Counted from the stretch's first letter, positions 20,869 to 34,645 are shown. The stretch is 64,000 nt of DNA from Castor canadensis (GCF_047511655.1 NC_133391.1:134324906-134388905), one strand, 5' to 3'. Made by a program: numbers and translations. The notes: generated from the sequence alone by a model not told the origin.

Positions 20869-23800
20869 CCTGTGCACAATATAAACTGCATATTTTGTTA
20901 GGAAACACACTTCCCAGGTGTAGTGAAAACCCCAAGGCTAGAAGACAGCAGCTCCTCATCAGTGCAGCGAGATCAAAAGCATGGAAGGGTAGATAGAGGT
21001 GTGGGAAACTCAGTACATCTGAAAGAAGACTGGCTTTTCATCCAAGGCAAATTCTTAGGAATTCCCTGTCTTGCCTTCCCAGCTCAGTTTTAACTTTGGA
21101 TTCCTTTAATTTAATTTTTAGAAAAACTTTTAATTTAAAGTTTTATTTATAATTCTCATAGTACCAGGAAAATCTTGATTTTTTACCTCACTAATAAATC
21201 ACTTATTTTATTTTCTATGCTGTAAAGGAAAAGGTTGCAAAACTTTGCTTTTTTATGTTACAAAAGATTTTAAGACCTTTGAAATGTATTTTCTCTTAGA
21301 ATCTGGTCTTTAGATTCTTGGCCTCCTTTGTAGGGAGAAAACTCTTTTCCACCAGGATAGATTTGGAAAAGAGAAAAAAGAATTTACTGAAGTCACTGAT
21401 GTAGAAACAGAGTAAAGATAATGGCATGTTTTGGTGAAGTTTTAAACACAATACAAAATAACTTTTGTTCTTAAGTGTGAAAGTAATAGGTGTCACCCCA
21501 GAATATTAGGGAAATATAGTACACAAAGCAGAAAATTAGGATCATGTGTTTCCTTACAACCCAGAGATAACAGTGATTAGTGCTCTGGTATATATTCACC
21601 CAGAGGTTTTCCATATTTTATTGACATGTGCTGCAATGACTCAGGCAATACCAACACCAATTTGACTAGGCAGGAAGACTCTTCCCAACAGAGGTCTTAA
21701 GTATTCTGGAAAACTGGGAGTTAGAAACACTTCTCACTTTTCAGGATTCCTGCCAACAAGGAAGAGAAAAAAGGTTAGTAGGAAATAAACAAGGTTCAGG
21801 ATTCTTACCTTGCAAATTGAGTTTCAGGCAGGTTTCAATGAAGAAGACATAGGGGTCGTGATGTCAGGTGCCTGGATGCAGGGAAAGTGACGTGTTGTGG
21901 AGCTCTAGAAGAGGCGGTTATGCTTACTGTGTGCTTCTTTTTTTGTTTGGACTATTTTAGAAAAGGTAGTAGACTTGTTCTCCATTGATGGAGCTCATCA
22001 CAGGCACCAACCTTGGGTTTTGAGGAATACAAAGGCAGGAAAAACCAACAAGGGCTAACATTGTGCAAATTGAAAGCGACTCATTTTATTCCCAATTATA
22101 TCATATATTTTCTGGAAAAAGTATCCTTGAAATATGCTTTAACATGGTAACTCTTTTTTTTTAGTCCAAGTTAATGGCAGTCTTCGCTGAATGTTTAAAG
22201 TAGAAATGTGCTCACAGAGTTTATTATGATAATGACTATTCTTAATGGAAGGGGCAGAAAATTGCATTGTGTTATGGAAAGCGACTGGAGATATTTGAGG
22301 AATGTGCATTCTTTTTGCCCTTACAATGGCTAAAGAGATTCTAGCTTTCAGCCAAAGTGATTTTTTTTTTCCTCCCAGAGAGTTCTAATAAGATGCAAGT
22401 TACATATCAGTAGAGTGCCTGGTCCAGTCGTGGGCGTTCGATAAATATTAAACACCAACAACTGCTGAAGTTTCCTATGTTATGTCTGCTCCAGAAAGGA
22501 TTTCTTGAGCAGAGCTATGGATTAAGGATAGCCTGGGGCTGCAAGAAACAGAGACATAGAAAATTTGCCCACATCCCAATCCCACACACCCATGTATCAG
22601 AACAAAACTCCTGCAGTCCTCCCTGCACACTGAGCTGGCTTTTCTTGCTATTGGCCCTTTATGAATAAGGAGTTGAATCAGCCTGTGAGAAGGCAACTGA
22701 AAAGTGCTGGCATTTGGAAAGGGATAACCTGTGAATATGGTGTTGGGTTTTTCTTACATATTTACATCTCCCCTGGTCTAGCTGCAACTTGAGAAGAGGT
22801 TGGAAATAAGGAGATAAGTATTCTTGTGCCCAGTGAAGGGCAGAAGTCAGTCTCCACTCCGATCTGCAGTCTGGATCTCATATCTGCAAGCTGAATCTCT
22901 ATTGCATGAGGGACAAATGCAGATTGTGCAACAGAGGGCCCCCTGTGTGCATCTGACAGGAGAAGTTTGGTCCGAGTGTCATAGTGTTGTTTTCATCTTG
23001 ATAGACTAGCACAGTCTGGTGGAATGGTGGGGGATGGGACTGGGGAAGGGAGAAAAGCTCAGGTAGCTGAACAATGAAAGCTTATATGCTACATAACAGA
23101 AATGAAAGGGGGCTCAGTGTAACCACTAGTTAGCTGAAGCAAGTGAGAAAGTGGAGTGGGGATTTCAGGAAGAGTAACATTTTCAAATGGTGAAAATGAT
23201 CAAGGGGATCTGAAACACGTACTGGAAAAGCAATGGGAAGTTTAGTACTATGACCATTAACTGCAGCACCATCACCACCAATCATCTTTAGTGTATGATG
23301 AGAATTCAAAACTCAAGAGAGAGTATTTATGTCAATACTCCATGTTGAAGTATTTATTTTTGACCTTGGTATTAAGAGATGCTGCCTCTGATGGCTGCAT
23401 CATCATGTGTGTGAGTGGTGCTCAAAGCTGCCCAATTAGTGATGCATGGTCCAATCTTGTCTAAGTACACATGTGATCAAACTGTCTGTCATTGGTGACT
23501 TTGCCTCTTTACCTCTGAGGCTGCATGAAACCTTAGTTAACAGAAAGCTCTCCCAGGTTTGAAGCCTGCAGCATCGCTCTGTTGACTGCTATGGTCTCCC
23601 AGGAATCAGGGTACAAGCCACATTGCTAACTGTTTGGTTTCTACACATTTTTCCCTCTTTTCTTTTTGTTGGCTCTGCTTCTAATCAAGTCCTTTGGCTT
23701 GTGGTAGGTGCAGCTGCTGTGGTTTAGTGCACATGTCCAGGGGCAGAGATTCAATGAGCAGAGCTTAAATGCTGAAGGAGTGACTACATTCTGGGTCTGT

Positions 23801-24632
23801 GTTTTTGGCACTCCGTGTTTCCACTCATGTCAATTATGGCTCATGAGTGATGCTGTGGAGCTGCTGGAGGGAAGAGGGTGGGGTCCAAGTTATGTCCTTC
23901 TTCTTTTGAGTAGATGTTGACAGTGCAGAGCTTTACTTCAATTGACTGCTCAGTGCCATGTCTTGGGCCTTTTGAGGTGATTTCTACCAGAAAGGAACTA
24001 TTTGAACAAGCGCCCTATTTTTTAGGCTGCCCATGCATCCTTGAACAGCACATATCCAAGGAAGTGGAATCTGCATTTAGTTCTTTCCCCAAAGGATTTG
24101 TGGAGGTTCCCTCTGTGAAAGTGGCTTCACTCCATCAGATTTTATTTACATTTTTGAGTTGGGATGATTTTGCATCATCTAGGACAGGATCCCATGGAGT
24201 CTCATGTATTTTCTTGGGCTTTGGGTTTAGAAGTAGAGTCACAGAATATATAGAAGTTCCTGAATGATTCCACCAACGTCGCATCATACTGCCTTCTGTG
24301 CTGGCTTGATTTTTAAGAGAATGCTGGGCATAGTCTGATTCTGGCTTTTAGAAGCATGGTTTTGTCTAGCACACTGCACAAATAGATGTACCCGAATTCA
24401 ACTGGTGGTGGAGAGCAGATTTCATAGCTTCAGCAAAGTCTGCCATCAAGTCCAACATGCTGGCTTCCTCATAACTTTAGGAGTTTAGGGAAATTCTCTT
24501 AGGAAGATGCCTACTTCTTAAGGCTCTGGTGTAAGAACATGACTTGGGCTAACATAGTACATTAACCCTATGATATCAAAGATATGAAAATAAGGTGAGC
24601 CAGGATTAAATTCAGCTATTAAGTTCTGTCCA
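20869..24632. other. Intergenic DNA, no certain gene
   Basis: Mostly unique-looking sequence. The part 23.4-24.5 kb has a possible decayed coding relic on the minus strand, listed separately. Nothing else was recognised. Confidence 0.4.
23640..24480 (-). pseudogene. Possible decayed processed pseudogene, unidentified
   Basis: On the minus strand, protein-like segments appear in shifting frames. Examples are MLDLMADFAEAMKSALHHQ (start about 24460), then FGYIYLCSVLDKTMLLKAR one frame on, then a longer piece containing LVEITSKGPRHGTEQSIEVK. Stops and frame changes separate them. I could not match any family, and no clear poly(A) remnant is seen. It may equally be chance. Confidence 0.2.
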
Positions 24633-24742
24633 TTTTTTTCCGAGATGCTGTCTTTTTTTGTTGCCCAGGCTTCCTTGAACTGGAAATCCTTCTGCCTCAG
24701 TTTCCTGGATAGGTGGAATTGCAGGACTGATCTACCATGCTT
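24633..24742 (-). mobile_element. B1/7SL-like SINE fragment
   Basis: T-run, then TTGCCCAGGCTTCCTTGAAC and a degraded GATTACAGG-type end. Confidence 0.65.
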
Positions 24743-26130
24743 AATGAGTTCTGGATTTACATATTATGCAATAAATTGCTGTGTTGGGGGGATTAAGAAG
24801 AGATTTATCTTCCTACTTACTGGTATTATTTGAATTTTATAATCAGCATATTAATTTTGTAAAAGAATACATATGGTAATTGACCAACTTTAGCTATCAT
24901 TAAGGAGACCCATATCCCTTCATCAATTGAAGTAACATTTTTCATGGCTCCATCACTGCTTAAGGATAAAAGATAGTTCAGGCAGGTACTTGGTCAGATG
25001 AGGGGCTCTAATATTGGCAATTCTCAGAGATGAAATTGAAGAAAATGAACACTAAGAATTAAGATATTTGAATAAAGAATGAAGATTGTCCATGCTTACA
25101 GCTATATGGCTATCATTTCACTGTATGCAGTGACTGTGACTGATGCTTTTGACTCACAAAGGAACAACAGGAGATAAACATGATCACGCCCCGCTAAGGA
25201 CTGGCTTACATGGTAGAGCATTAAGTCATGAAACAGCAATGGCCTACTCCTAAACAAGACTTAGCTCATGTGAGTGACTGTGGGTTTAGGTGGAATGGAT
25301 AGTGGACAAGGGAATTGGAGATTAGCTTAGCTAATCATGGTTGTTTTATTTCCAAGAAAGAATAACTTAAAGCAGTAAATCTAATTCAAAAAAAAAAATG
25401 AAGATGAATAAATCATATGAACAATCTTCTTCAGAAGATTAGAATTTTATAATATTTATGGCTAAAATGCTATGGGAGAATGGAGGAATCAATATTTAGA
25501 AGTAGAAAAGGTAGAAGTGCTCATAATATAGGGAAAAGACTCCCATAGATGAGAATTATTTTTGTATGAGAGGAATTGATAGGAAATATTCCAGAAAAAG
25601 CACAAAAAAACATAAATGGGTGAATAGCACCAGACCATGGGACAGCTGAATCTGAGAAGATTAAATGACGCAAGTCCTAAAATGACATATTAATAAGACA
25701 TTTAGACCTGATGCTACAGATAATGTAAAGCCATTAAAGGTCATAAAATGATGAACCTGTATTTGTTACTATGAAACACATATAAAATGATAATTCAGAA
25801 ATGAAAATAACTTAGATGGAAACTGGTGAAATAAATCCATGTCTTCTCCAACCAATGTTTCTAATGTTTCTGGCATAATTAGTTAGTGAATCATATCCTG
25901 CAAGATTGTGAGCAAGAGACACTACAATGAATATAGCCTTTAACATACTAAACTCCCTCCTGAATAATGCTGAAGCAATATACTTTAAAAATTAAATAAT
26001 ACTTTCATCTATAGTTATAGCTTTTAGTACAGTACTGTCCAAAAATAAACCCTCAGGGCAACAACAGAAACAAAGCAGGAAGCATAAGTAACAAGAAATT
26101 TTGTTGGCTTTTTACTACTATCACTTCTGT
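24743..26130. other. Intergenic DNA, nothing recognised
   Basis: AT-rich sequence without long open frames or clear repeats. Confidence 0.4.
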
Positions 26131-26134
26131 ACTA

Positions 26135-26660
26135 TTAAACAATTGCTACTTACCTTTTATTAAGTGTCTATTTGGGTCAAGTTGTCTACATGCTTTACCT
26201 AGAGTAACACTTAAAAGTTCTCTAGTTTTTACTTCTTAAATAGTTATTTTAGAGTAGGTTTAAATTTTTAGAAATGTTACAAGGATTACCCTATAATCAA
26301 TTTTCCCTACTGTTGATAACTTACACGAGTATAGTACACTTGTCACATTAACAAATCAACATTTGTGTAATATTATTTAACAGAAGTCCATACTTTATTT
26401 GAATTTCTTTAGTTTTTAGTTAATTATTTCTTCTGTTTTGGGATTCATGCAGGATAACACATTACCTTATATCATCACACTTCCCTAGTCTCCTCTTGGT
26501 TTGACTGTGTATAGTAGCATTTTTAACCATCACAGTGATTCTGTGTGGTAGGACTATTTTATCTATCTATCTATCTATCCTTCTACTTTTTCATAGATGA
26601 GAAAACAAAGACACAGAAGCTGTGGTTAAAAAGAGATGGAATCAATTAAAAAAGTCTGGG
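26135..26660 (+). mobile_element. MIR split by an old L1 fragment
   Basis: MIR-like 5' part (26135-26225, TATTAAGTGTCTATTTGGGT) and tail (26517-26660, GATGAGAAAACAAAGACACAG). Between them lies about 290 nt resembling old L1 (GTACACTTGTCACATTAACA). A (TATC)n run is at 26563-26580. Confidence 0.55.
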
Positions 26661-27004
26661 CCAGAGCCTCTCTTCTAATCACTGCATACCACTGCTTCTA
26701 AGTATTGGGTTGTGATCAAAAGGTAACCAAATGTGCATGTGCACACCTGAATCCATAACACAAGGCAACATGTGTGAGTGCTGTAAAGGTACATTGTTTT
26801 TGGCTTGTAGGAGTTTAGTGAAGTTTGTAAACAATTTCAACAATGAGATGAAGTTTGAGCTAGGGACTGAGACTTGAGAAGAATAATTATAAATACTATT
26901 TAAATATATTCAAATTTCTATCACAGTTCCAAGGATAGGTGAATGGTTTTACCCTAGAGCAAATAGCTGAGGAAAAGAATTGTTGGATTATGGTTTAATA
27001 AACT

Positions 27005-27094
27005 TTTTTTTTCTTTTGGTGGGACTGGGGTTTGAACTCAGGGTTTTGCCCATACAAAGCAGGAGCTCTACCACTAGAGCCATACCTCCAGTCC
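27005..27094 (-). mobile_element. ID-like SINE, reverse
   Basis: GGGACTGGGGTTTGAACTCA and GAGCTCTACCACTAGAGCCA are intact. A short AAACTTTT flanks both sides. Confidence 0.85.
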
Positions 27095-27531
27095 AAAACT
27101 TTTGATGTTTAAGCAAAGTTATGTTGTAGACATTCATTTTACTTCTAAGAAGACAAAACACTGTTAATTCTTTTACACCACTTGGCACATAAAAAGTAAT
27201 AAATATTTGTTGGATGAAGGAATGAATCCTGATTTAATTCAAGGAGAAACTAAAGATTTCTTTGCAATACTGGTGTCCTCAACCCAAACCCTGACACCTG
27301 AATTTGTACAAATTCATTCGCAGAATATTCTAGGGACACATTCTATTAATGTTTACAATTTTTCTACAAAGTAAGAGATAGTTCTTAGAATATCAACTTT
27401 ATTTATTAGAAATGAAATCTACTGAGAAATTATTTTAAAATGGAAATTAACAGCTTTATTTTGTGTTAATTGTTTGCCTGGTACAAAAATTAAATAATTC
27501 ATGACTATCTTTTGTAAAGATCTTTTGAAAA

Positions 27532-27569
27532 AGAATACACTTTTTCAAAAGTGTATTCTGCTTCGAAGC
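27532..27569. repeat. Inverted repeat, 13-bp arms, plus adjacent palindrome
   Basis: AGAATACACTTTT, loop TC, AAAAGTGTATTCT (27532-27559), then the 10-bp palindrome GCTTCGAAGC (27560-27569). Confidence 0.85.
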
Positions 27570-27844
27570 AAAATGCGACACACAGGTCATATATGTGGTC
27601 TTTAGAAGTTTTTGGAAAATAACCAGAATTTTAAAATTTGGAACATGGTACTTGTATGAATGACAGGAAGGAATTACAGTGCCTTCCCTGCAGCGCTTCC
27701 CTTACCTCAACTAACAGGGGTATTTGACAAAATGAAGAGTAGCCAATTGGAAGCAGTCTTCCCAGATGAATTTTAACCTTGCAGGAGTCTGGAAAACTAC
27801 CTTCTAGTGGAGCTTATTGAAAATGAGGAGGAGGGTGTTTGAGG

Positions 27845-27869
27845 GTGTGTGTGTGTGTGTGTGTGTGTG
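27845..27869. repeat. (GT)n microsatellite
   Basis: About 12 GT units. Confidence 0.95.
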
Positions 27870-28571
27870 CAAGAAAGGTTTACCTTGGGGTCAAATGTTG
27901 CATGAAAATGCATAGTGGTTTTCAGATTTCTCTGAAGCACTTATGACAATGGCAATTTAAAATGGAAAAGCTAAAGACCAAATGTGACCTACAGGGTGTG
28001 CATTTATTATTTTATTAGTTTTTTTTTAAATTTTAGCTCATGTTAGTATGGGCTATGTTTTCAACGTAGTTATAAACGTGTAAAAAATTTGCTATACTCA
28101 AAAACAAAATTACTAAAAGGGTAGACAGAATAAGAAAATCTATAATGAATAGAGGTGTGGTCATTTTCTATGAGGTGACTGTGCTTTTGATGTTTGGTTT
28201 TGACCATGATTCTGAGAAAAATGAGAACATCTTTAAGTTTAAACTTAATGAATTCTATATTCTGTGTTATTATGCTCTTGTGAGTACAGCTTGGAAATAT
28301 TCAGATGACACCATGTATTTATTCTGACAATCAAAGCAAAAAAATATATTGGCATCATGAGAGCTGTGGGGAGTGGGTGGGGGGGGGAGGTGGTGCAGTG
28401 AAGCTCCAAGGGTCAACCTTATAAGTAGGTAAGTACCTCCTACAGAGTTTGATGTAAGCCCTCTTTGTTTACAGGATGAACAATTTCTTAAAAAATGTTT
28501 TGTATTTTTATTTTCATTTTGTAACATGTTGTAAGCAACTTTCTCTGTGGTTAAAAAAAGTCATGACTTTT

Positions 28572-28662
28572 TTGGGGGGGCAGGGATACTGGGATTTGAA
28601 CTAGGGTCTTATGCTTGTTAGGCATGCACTCTACCACTTGAGCTATGCTTCCAGTCCTAAAA
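28572..28662 (-). mobile_element. ID-like SINE with 11-bp target duplication
   Basis: GGGATTTGAACTAGGGTC and CTCTACCACTTGAGCTATGC are present. TCATGACTTTT occurs at 28561-28571 and 28663-28673. Confidence 0.9.
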
Positions 28663-28957
28663 TCATGACTTTTAATGAAAACTGGTTGTGTTTGAATCTG
28701 TCAAGCCGGTGGAATAATGTAAAATTCTTCTGTTTGCACACAGAACTTCATGGTTTCCTTCTTTTAGGCTGAATGATGTTGAACGAAAGAGATTATCTTT
28801 TTCCTTCCAAATATGCATTCTCTAGCTAACATTCCACCATATGTTCAGATCCATATCTCCAGCTTTGTACACTTCTGATCAAGAGTTCTTCTTTAAAACC
28901 CAAGACATTATCAAAGAATACTTTAATTATCAACATACAGCCTGGTGCTGTTTCTCC

Positions 28958-29050
28958 ATCTGTGGACCCTCTCTACCAGAACTACCTGAGGGTGTGTTAA
29001 AAAAACACTGACTTAATAGCCCCGCCCAGACTAGTTCAGACAGAATCTCT
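28958..29050 (+). mobile_element. MER5A-like hAT fragment
   Basis: TGTGGACCCTCTCTACCAGA, CTACCTGAGGGTGTGTTA and CAGAATCTCTGAGTAGGT match the MER5 outline. Confidence 0.55.
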
Positions 29051-29059
29051 GAGTAGGTA

Positions 29060-32000
29060 GATAGGTGAGCCATGATGATTCTTACAACCAAAAATGTTCT
29101 AGAGTCATTGAAATGATACACTGAGAGCTCTCTAATTCTTTAGAATGCAAGGTAGGCATCCCAGGAAGGAGAGAAGAGGATACCAAGACCAAAGAGAGAG
29201 ACAGAGGTGAGGTGAGCTGGACATACCCAAAGCAAAGCTTTGGCTCCTCCATGATCCTGTCCAAGGATAGTCCCTGGAAGAGTCAGTGTTGCTCTGGTCA
29301 GTAGCTCTGTTACCAATCTCCTGTATTGGGAAAATGGGAGTCATGAAAACCTTTTTGAAATAGCATTGCTAGACCACAAGAATGCATGAAAAACAAAGAA
29401 TTCTCAGAGATAAACTTCCTTGACTTCACTGAGCCCCTAGGGGTAGAGGCTTTTCATTTGTGCTGGCCTCAGTGACATGTGGTGTAGATCCAGATATGTC
29501 CTGGGTCTTGTGATCATAGGCTGTCTTTTGAAAACAGTTGCTGACAATCTGTCACTCCTTTGTGTTAGAGCTCAGCCTGTTTGAAAATGTGGGGTATCAG
29601 CTGCTGTCGCTGTAGGTCCATTTCTGTTTTCCAGCAGGTGGGTGTGTCTGTTTCTTTCCTTTCATCTCCATCCAGGCTTTCTTCTTTCAGGCACTTTCCG
29701 GTTTGTCAAGCCAAGTATGCCTGTCATGTTGGAACCCAGCCCTGGGACACTCACCAACTTCTCTTTGTGTTAGTATCTCCCTTGTCTGTGTTCCCACTCT
29801 TCCTTATCTTCCTAAAGCCTACCAGTCCATTCACATTGTCACCTATGTTCTATTCTTTTACTGCGATTTCAAAACTTCCAGCTAACCTGGTAAACTCATG
29901 TCTTCTGTCTTTCCTTTTAATCCAAACTTCATTGTGCTTTTTTACTGGGTCACCTTGGCCATTTCCTGCTCTCTTCTTCCCATCGTTTTCTGTATCAAAT
30001 CATGCTAAGTGCTTCAGCAGCTCTCTTGAACAGCAGAAGAACTCCATGGAAAGGAAGCTGGTTTGAGATTCAGGCTAGAATTGGAATCCTCTCTTTGTGC
30101 TTATTAGTAGCTCTTAAAACAATAATTCTGTCATTAAGTTGTGAATATTTCTTTGATAATATAGAAATGTGGCAGTACAGCAACTGTAGCAGTTGGTGTT
30201 CAGTGCATAGGAGCTGTTATTATTCATCTTATGTTTGTATGAGAACTTTCCATAGTACTGCAGCCCACAATACTTTTTATCTTTCTTATAAATGTGTAGA
30301 TTTTCTCAGGTGTGAGATTCCAAGAGAGGTGGAAGTCCAGGGTATTCAACCCCTAGCCATGTGCCCTGAAAGTAAGAGGGCTGGTAAGTAGGGGAAGTGC
30401 TGTGTTCCAGGACTAAGCCATATCCACTGCCTGCTCATAGGCAGGGGTTTCTCAGGACCAGACCCCTGATGGTCTTCACTTGAGAGTTGAAGAGGTTCCC
30501 TTTTAAAACACAAGCTTCATAAAAAGTATATGGTTCCTTCAATGCCACTTTGTTGAGTTAAAACCTTGGAGTTCCAACTGGGCCAGTTCAGAATGTCTCA
30601 GGAAGTGCTACCCAGTCGGGGCCATGGAGCCTCCACCATGCTATGGTTTTTGCTATGTCCTGGCTTTGGTGACAACACAGTTCTCCAGCCTATGATGTTT
30701 TCCATTGCTTCCAATTTCTGCTCTTTGGTACTCTACAAGAATTTTCTAGAATGCAGAATCCATAGATAATAATGCTCATGATTTATTCATTTCTGAGACC
30801 TCCCCAGGAATGATCTTTTCTTCCCTCCCTTTTGGACTTGGCCTTTTCTTTCTACTTCTTACTCCTTCTCCAAACATTCTAGTTAAGCAGATAAAAATAT
30901 ATCTGAAAGCTATCAACCAATGAAACAAACAAATAAACCTCCTCAACCTCCCTTTGGATCCCTCAAACCTTCCAGAAGTCAAAAACTCCCATCCTTTCTT
31001 TACTGCTCCCTCAGACTATGGGAGACTCATATTCATTCTTGGACTATGTTTCTTTGAACTTCCCTTTTACATTTTTCCCAACACTGGTAGCTCGGTCCCT
31101 GTGTTTCTGGCCACTCCCCAAACTCTACTTTTTCTCAGGACCCACTTAATTAAGTTTGCACTTAATTTGATGCAGATTTCACACTTCTTAATAACCATGT
31201 CTTCTTTTTATTATTAAGATTGTATGCTTCCTGAGGGTAAAATGGCTTCTAACCTCTATGGAGCATAGCACAATGATTTCTGAAAGGCAGGTGCTGAATA
31301 CATATAGATTGATTCGCTGTTCATTTATGCCTGGGTCATACTTCACATTTTTCTGTCTGCCAAGTCCTGTTTCTAGCCAACATAGGATTATATTTGGCAC
31401 CTGGGAAAAAGATGGCACGGAGAACTAAAACCTAGAGATAATCCTATAAGCTCATTTAGAACAAAGGTTTAATTATCCCCCCTATCAACTGAGTCTTTTA
31501 TCTGAGCTGAGTTGCAATAAGCAACAAATTGGTGAGTTTCATTTACTCTGCTTGCTTTGGCTACTGTAAATAGCATAAAGAACACAAGTCAGAGAAGGGG
31601 AAGCCATGAATCTGCACAAGATAATTGGCTTGTGTCTGGTCATGTTGGTCAGAGAGCAACATGTGCTAAATGCATTTTTGAACAAATCTGTGGTCTTTCT
31701 GTGTAGCGAAACAAACACCTGATAATTTGTTTCAGGAGAGACTGGAACAAGTCTGGGAATGTTATGTACTTTCTGATGCCTAATTTTCCTCCTTTATAAA
31801 CTAAAAGGCTAAATAGTGCTGTTCCTAGAGATGGAGGTGGCCAAATGCCAGTGTGTATGTGGGGGATAGAAACCAGAAAGGGGATGGGGGCTTCTTAACA
31901 TGGCCTTTTACTGCTGCCAAATGAGTAGGCTCTTTCTCTTCTCCAGTGTCTTCACCTTCCCTACCCATTGCAGGTCAACAGTCAGAGGAAGCAGATGACC

Positions 32001-33160
32001 AGCCATAAAGCCTGAGGCATCCTAAGATGGTTACAATTCTACCTCCTAGAAACTTCTTTAATCCACTGTCTCTACCACCACTTCCCTAGTAGTGAGTTAT
32101 AGTGAAAATATTTAATAACTTGTATGAAACAAGTCACTGACTTATGAAGATGGAAACTGGTTATAAACACCCATAGTGGCAAGTCCTGCTCTTTGGAATC
32201 TAATGTCCAATTGCTTCTGGCCTAGACAGATCTTCTGGTACAATAGCCAGAGCGGATCTTTTTCAGGTATAAATACTATTTGGTTATCCTCCTCCTCTTA
32301 CTTCTTAGAGACTTTCCACAATCCTCTACAGTTATTAAGCTAAAGAACCTCCTTGACATGGCTTTTAAATCCTCACATAATGCATCCTCAATCTGTCTGT
32401 GATGCAATAGATAGCCTGTCTCCTCTACAAGACTGCCAGTTTCATGAGGAAAGGGAACATTTTTGTTTTTTCCACACAATTATGTCTCTAATGACCACTT
32501 AATATAGTGTGTAACATGGACTGGAAGTTTTTTGAGCAATCTTTTAATAGATAAATAAATCATAGAACAATCATAACTTTTCCAATATGTATCTTCATAT
32601 CTGGCACAGGACTTTTATTGTAAATGTATGTGAGTGTGCTTTTAATAAACAGTTTAATAGAAGATACTTGTTCATATTTATGATATTGTTGAATGGCAAT
32701 AGTGTCCTATTGGTAGGTGTCAGACATCTGGAGCTCTTCCAGGCTGTTTCTGTTTCACACTGCTAGTATCTAAATAGTCATGTGGCATTACCCCTTTTAG
32801 CTCCAACTGATTCTCCAGATAGTTTCCTCTTTTCCCACTCCTAGCATCCATAGCTATGTCTTGATCTGGGACTCACTGCTTCTTGTAGGTGTTTCCAAAC
32901 TGTTCTTTCTTTCTTTTAAATATCCTCCAGCTCATCTTCTACAGAGCTCCCAGGAAAATTTCAGAAACCTAAATCTTGCCTTAAAATTCTTCAGGGTTCC
33001 CCACAGATGAACAAGTCTTAGCCCAACACAGAAAATCTTTCATTATTTGATACATGTTTATTCTTCAACCATCTAATAAAATGTTTATTGAATATCAACC
33101 ATGTGCCATGGGATCTACTGAAAATATGACAACAAATAAGATAGCACTTTATTTTCCCTT
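29060..33160. other. Intergenic DNA rich in old L2-type remnants
   Basis: No gene. 29620-29960, 30950-31320, 32280-32520, 32830-33010 and 33030-33130 have the pyrimidine-rich, LINE-2-like look of ancient repeats. Open frames here lack start context, domains and codon bias. Confidence 0.4.
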
Positions 33161-33170
33161 ATTAAAAAGT

Positions 33171-33321
33171 GTGAGTGTGTGAGTGTGAGAGAGTGTGCAC
33201 ATGTGCATATGTGTGTGTGAGAGTGTGTGAGTGTGTGTGTCTCTGTGTGCGCCTATGTATCTGTGTGAGTGTGTGAGTATAAGTATGTAAGTATGTATAA
33301 GTGTATGTGAGTGTGTGTGTG
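33171..33321. repeat. (GT)n-rich microsatellite, imperfect
   Basis: About 150 nt of GTGTGAGT/GTATGT-type units. Confidence 0.9.
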
Positions 33322-33390
33322 TTGCTGGGGAGTCAAACCAGGGCCTCATAGAGGGTAAGCAAGTGTTCTACCCCTGAGCCACATCCCAAC
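33322..33390 (-). mobile_element. ID-like SINE, reverse, diverged
   Basis: TGCTGGGGAGTCAAACCAGG, then TTCTACCCCTGAGCCACATC. It abuts the GT tract. Confidence 0.75.
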
Positions 33391-34645
33391 TTTTCTTGTT
33401 CCTTATTGAAAATATTGTCTAATGGTAGATTTACCTCTTGAGACAAACATAAATATGCATTGCTCCCAGAATCTGCTACTCCTTCATATTTATTTGCCAA
33501 GACTGGATGTCCCTTCTATTTCCCTACCCTTCTATTTTACCTACCCACATCCACCTGATAAATTGTTTTTCAGGACTTTATTTGGGGATACTTTGTCTTG
33601 TCACCTTCTCTTCCCAAGGATTTACTGTTCTTTCATTGTTCACTCTTGTCACCCTGTTTGTATTTCTTTATCTTTCTTTAGAATAATCTATAGATTCCAC
33701 ATGACACAGAATTTCTCTTAGTCACCTTTGTCTCTTTTGGAGAATAGAAAGTTGTCTACTAAATGGTAAACAGACAATAAATGTTTGTTGACTGAGAAAA
33801 TGTTCCCTTGTAATGTGAGACTCAAGACTACATGTCTTATATTATGGGCCTCCCTCCCCCCCCTTTTTTTTCCTAAACAGAGTTTAAGATCTTAAAAAAT
33901 CACTTACTATGACAATTTGTTGATATATTTTAAATTTTGGTATATTTTAAGATGTAGTGCTCCATTTTATTCAATATTCTTTGTTTAAGTGGAATCCAAT
34001 TATAGTCTGGCCTCTTTTAAAGCTACATCAACCATGATGGAAAATTAACTTAAATGATGTTAAATGATGTGCACACAACTATGACAAATCTCAGTAGTAA
34101 AAATTTTCATTTGACCATTTCCTACTTTGATTTATGATTGAATTTGACATGGTTTGGTATGGCAAATGCTGATATTATTCCTCCTGGAATTTACTAGATT
34201 TTCTATCTATTGATGGGGTTAGACATTTTAGCAATTCATTTTCAAGGCAGGTCTCTCAGCCATCTCTTTTCCCCAAGACACTTATTTATGTTTCCATCTC
34301 TTGGTTATCCTTAAACATAAAGTCAACATTAACTACTTCCTCTGACAGCAAATCCTGCTTAGAGCTCTCTGGGAGCATGCCAGTTTCAGTGGAGGGTTTT
34401 CTGAGATGGAACTACTAGGAATTGGTCTTATCAATGCACAAATATTTATTAGTTTCTTGCTCTGTGCCCAAGTCTCTTGTAAGGTACAGTTATTTCTGTT
34501 CTATTTACCACTGTATTTCCAATGCTTAGTAAATGCCTGATGAATATTTTTTGAATGTTAAATTTCTGGAAGATATGCTGCCTACTTTCAGGAGGGAGAA
34601 GGTGGCTGGGAAGAAGCCAATTTTCTCTCTCTACCCAGAGAGAAA
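33391..34645. other. Intergenic DNA with L2-like traces
   Basis: 33490-33790 and 34430-34540 look like L2 tails (AATAAATGTTTGTTGACTGA-type ends). No gene. Confidence 0.4.

Noticed and set aside
29581..30066. 161-codon plus-strand frame
   Set aside because: Ser/Phe/Leu-rich product of a pyrimidine-rich, L2-like stretch. No domain.
33149..33349. His/Thr-rich minus-strand frame
   Set aside because: Translation of an imperfect GT microsatellite.
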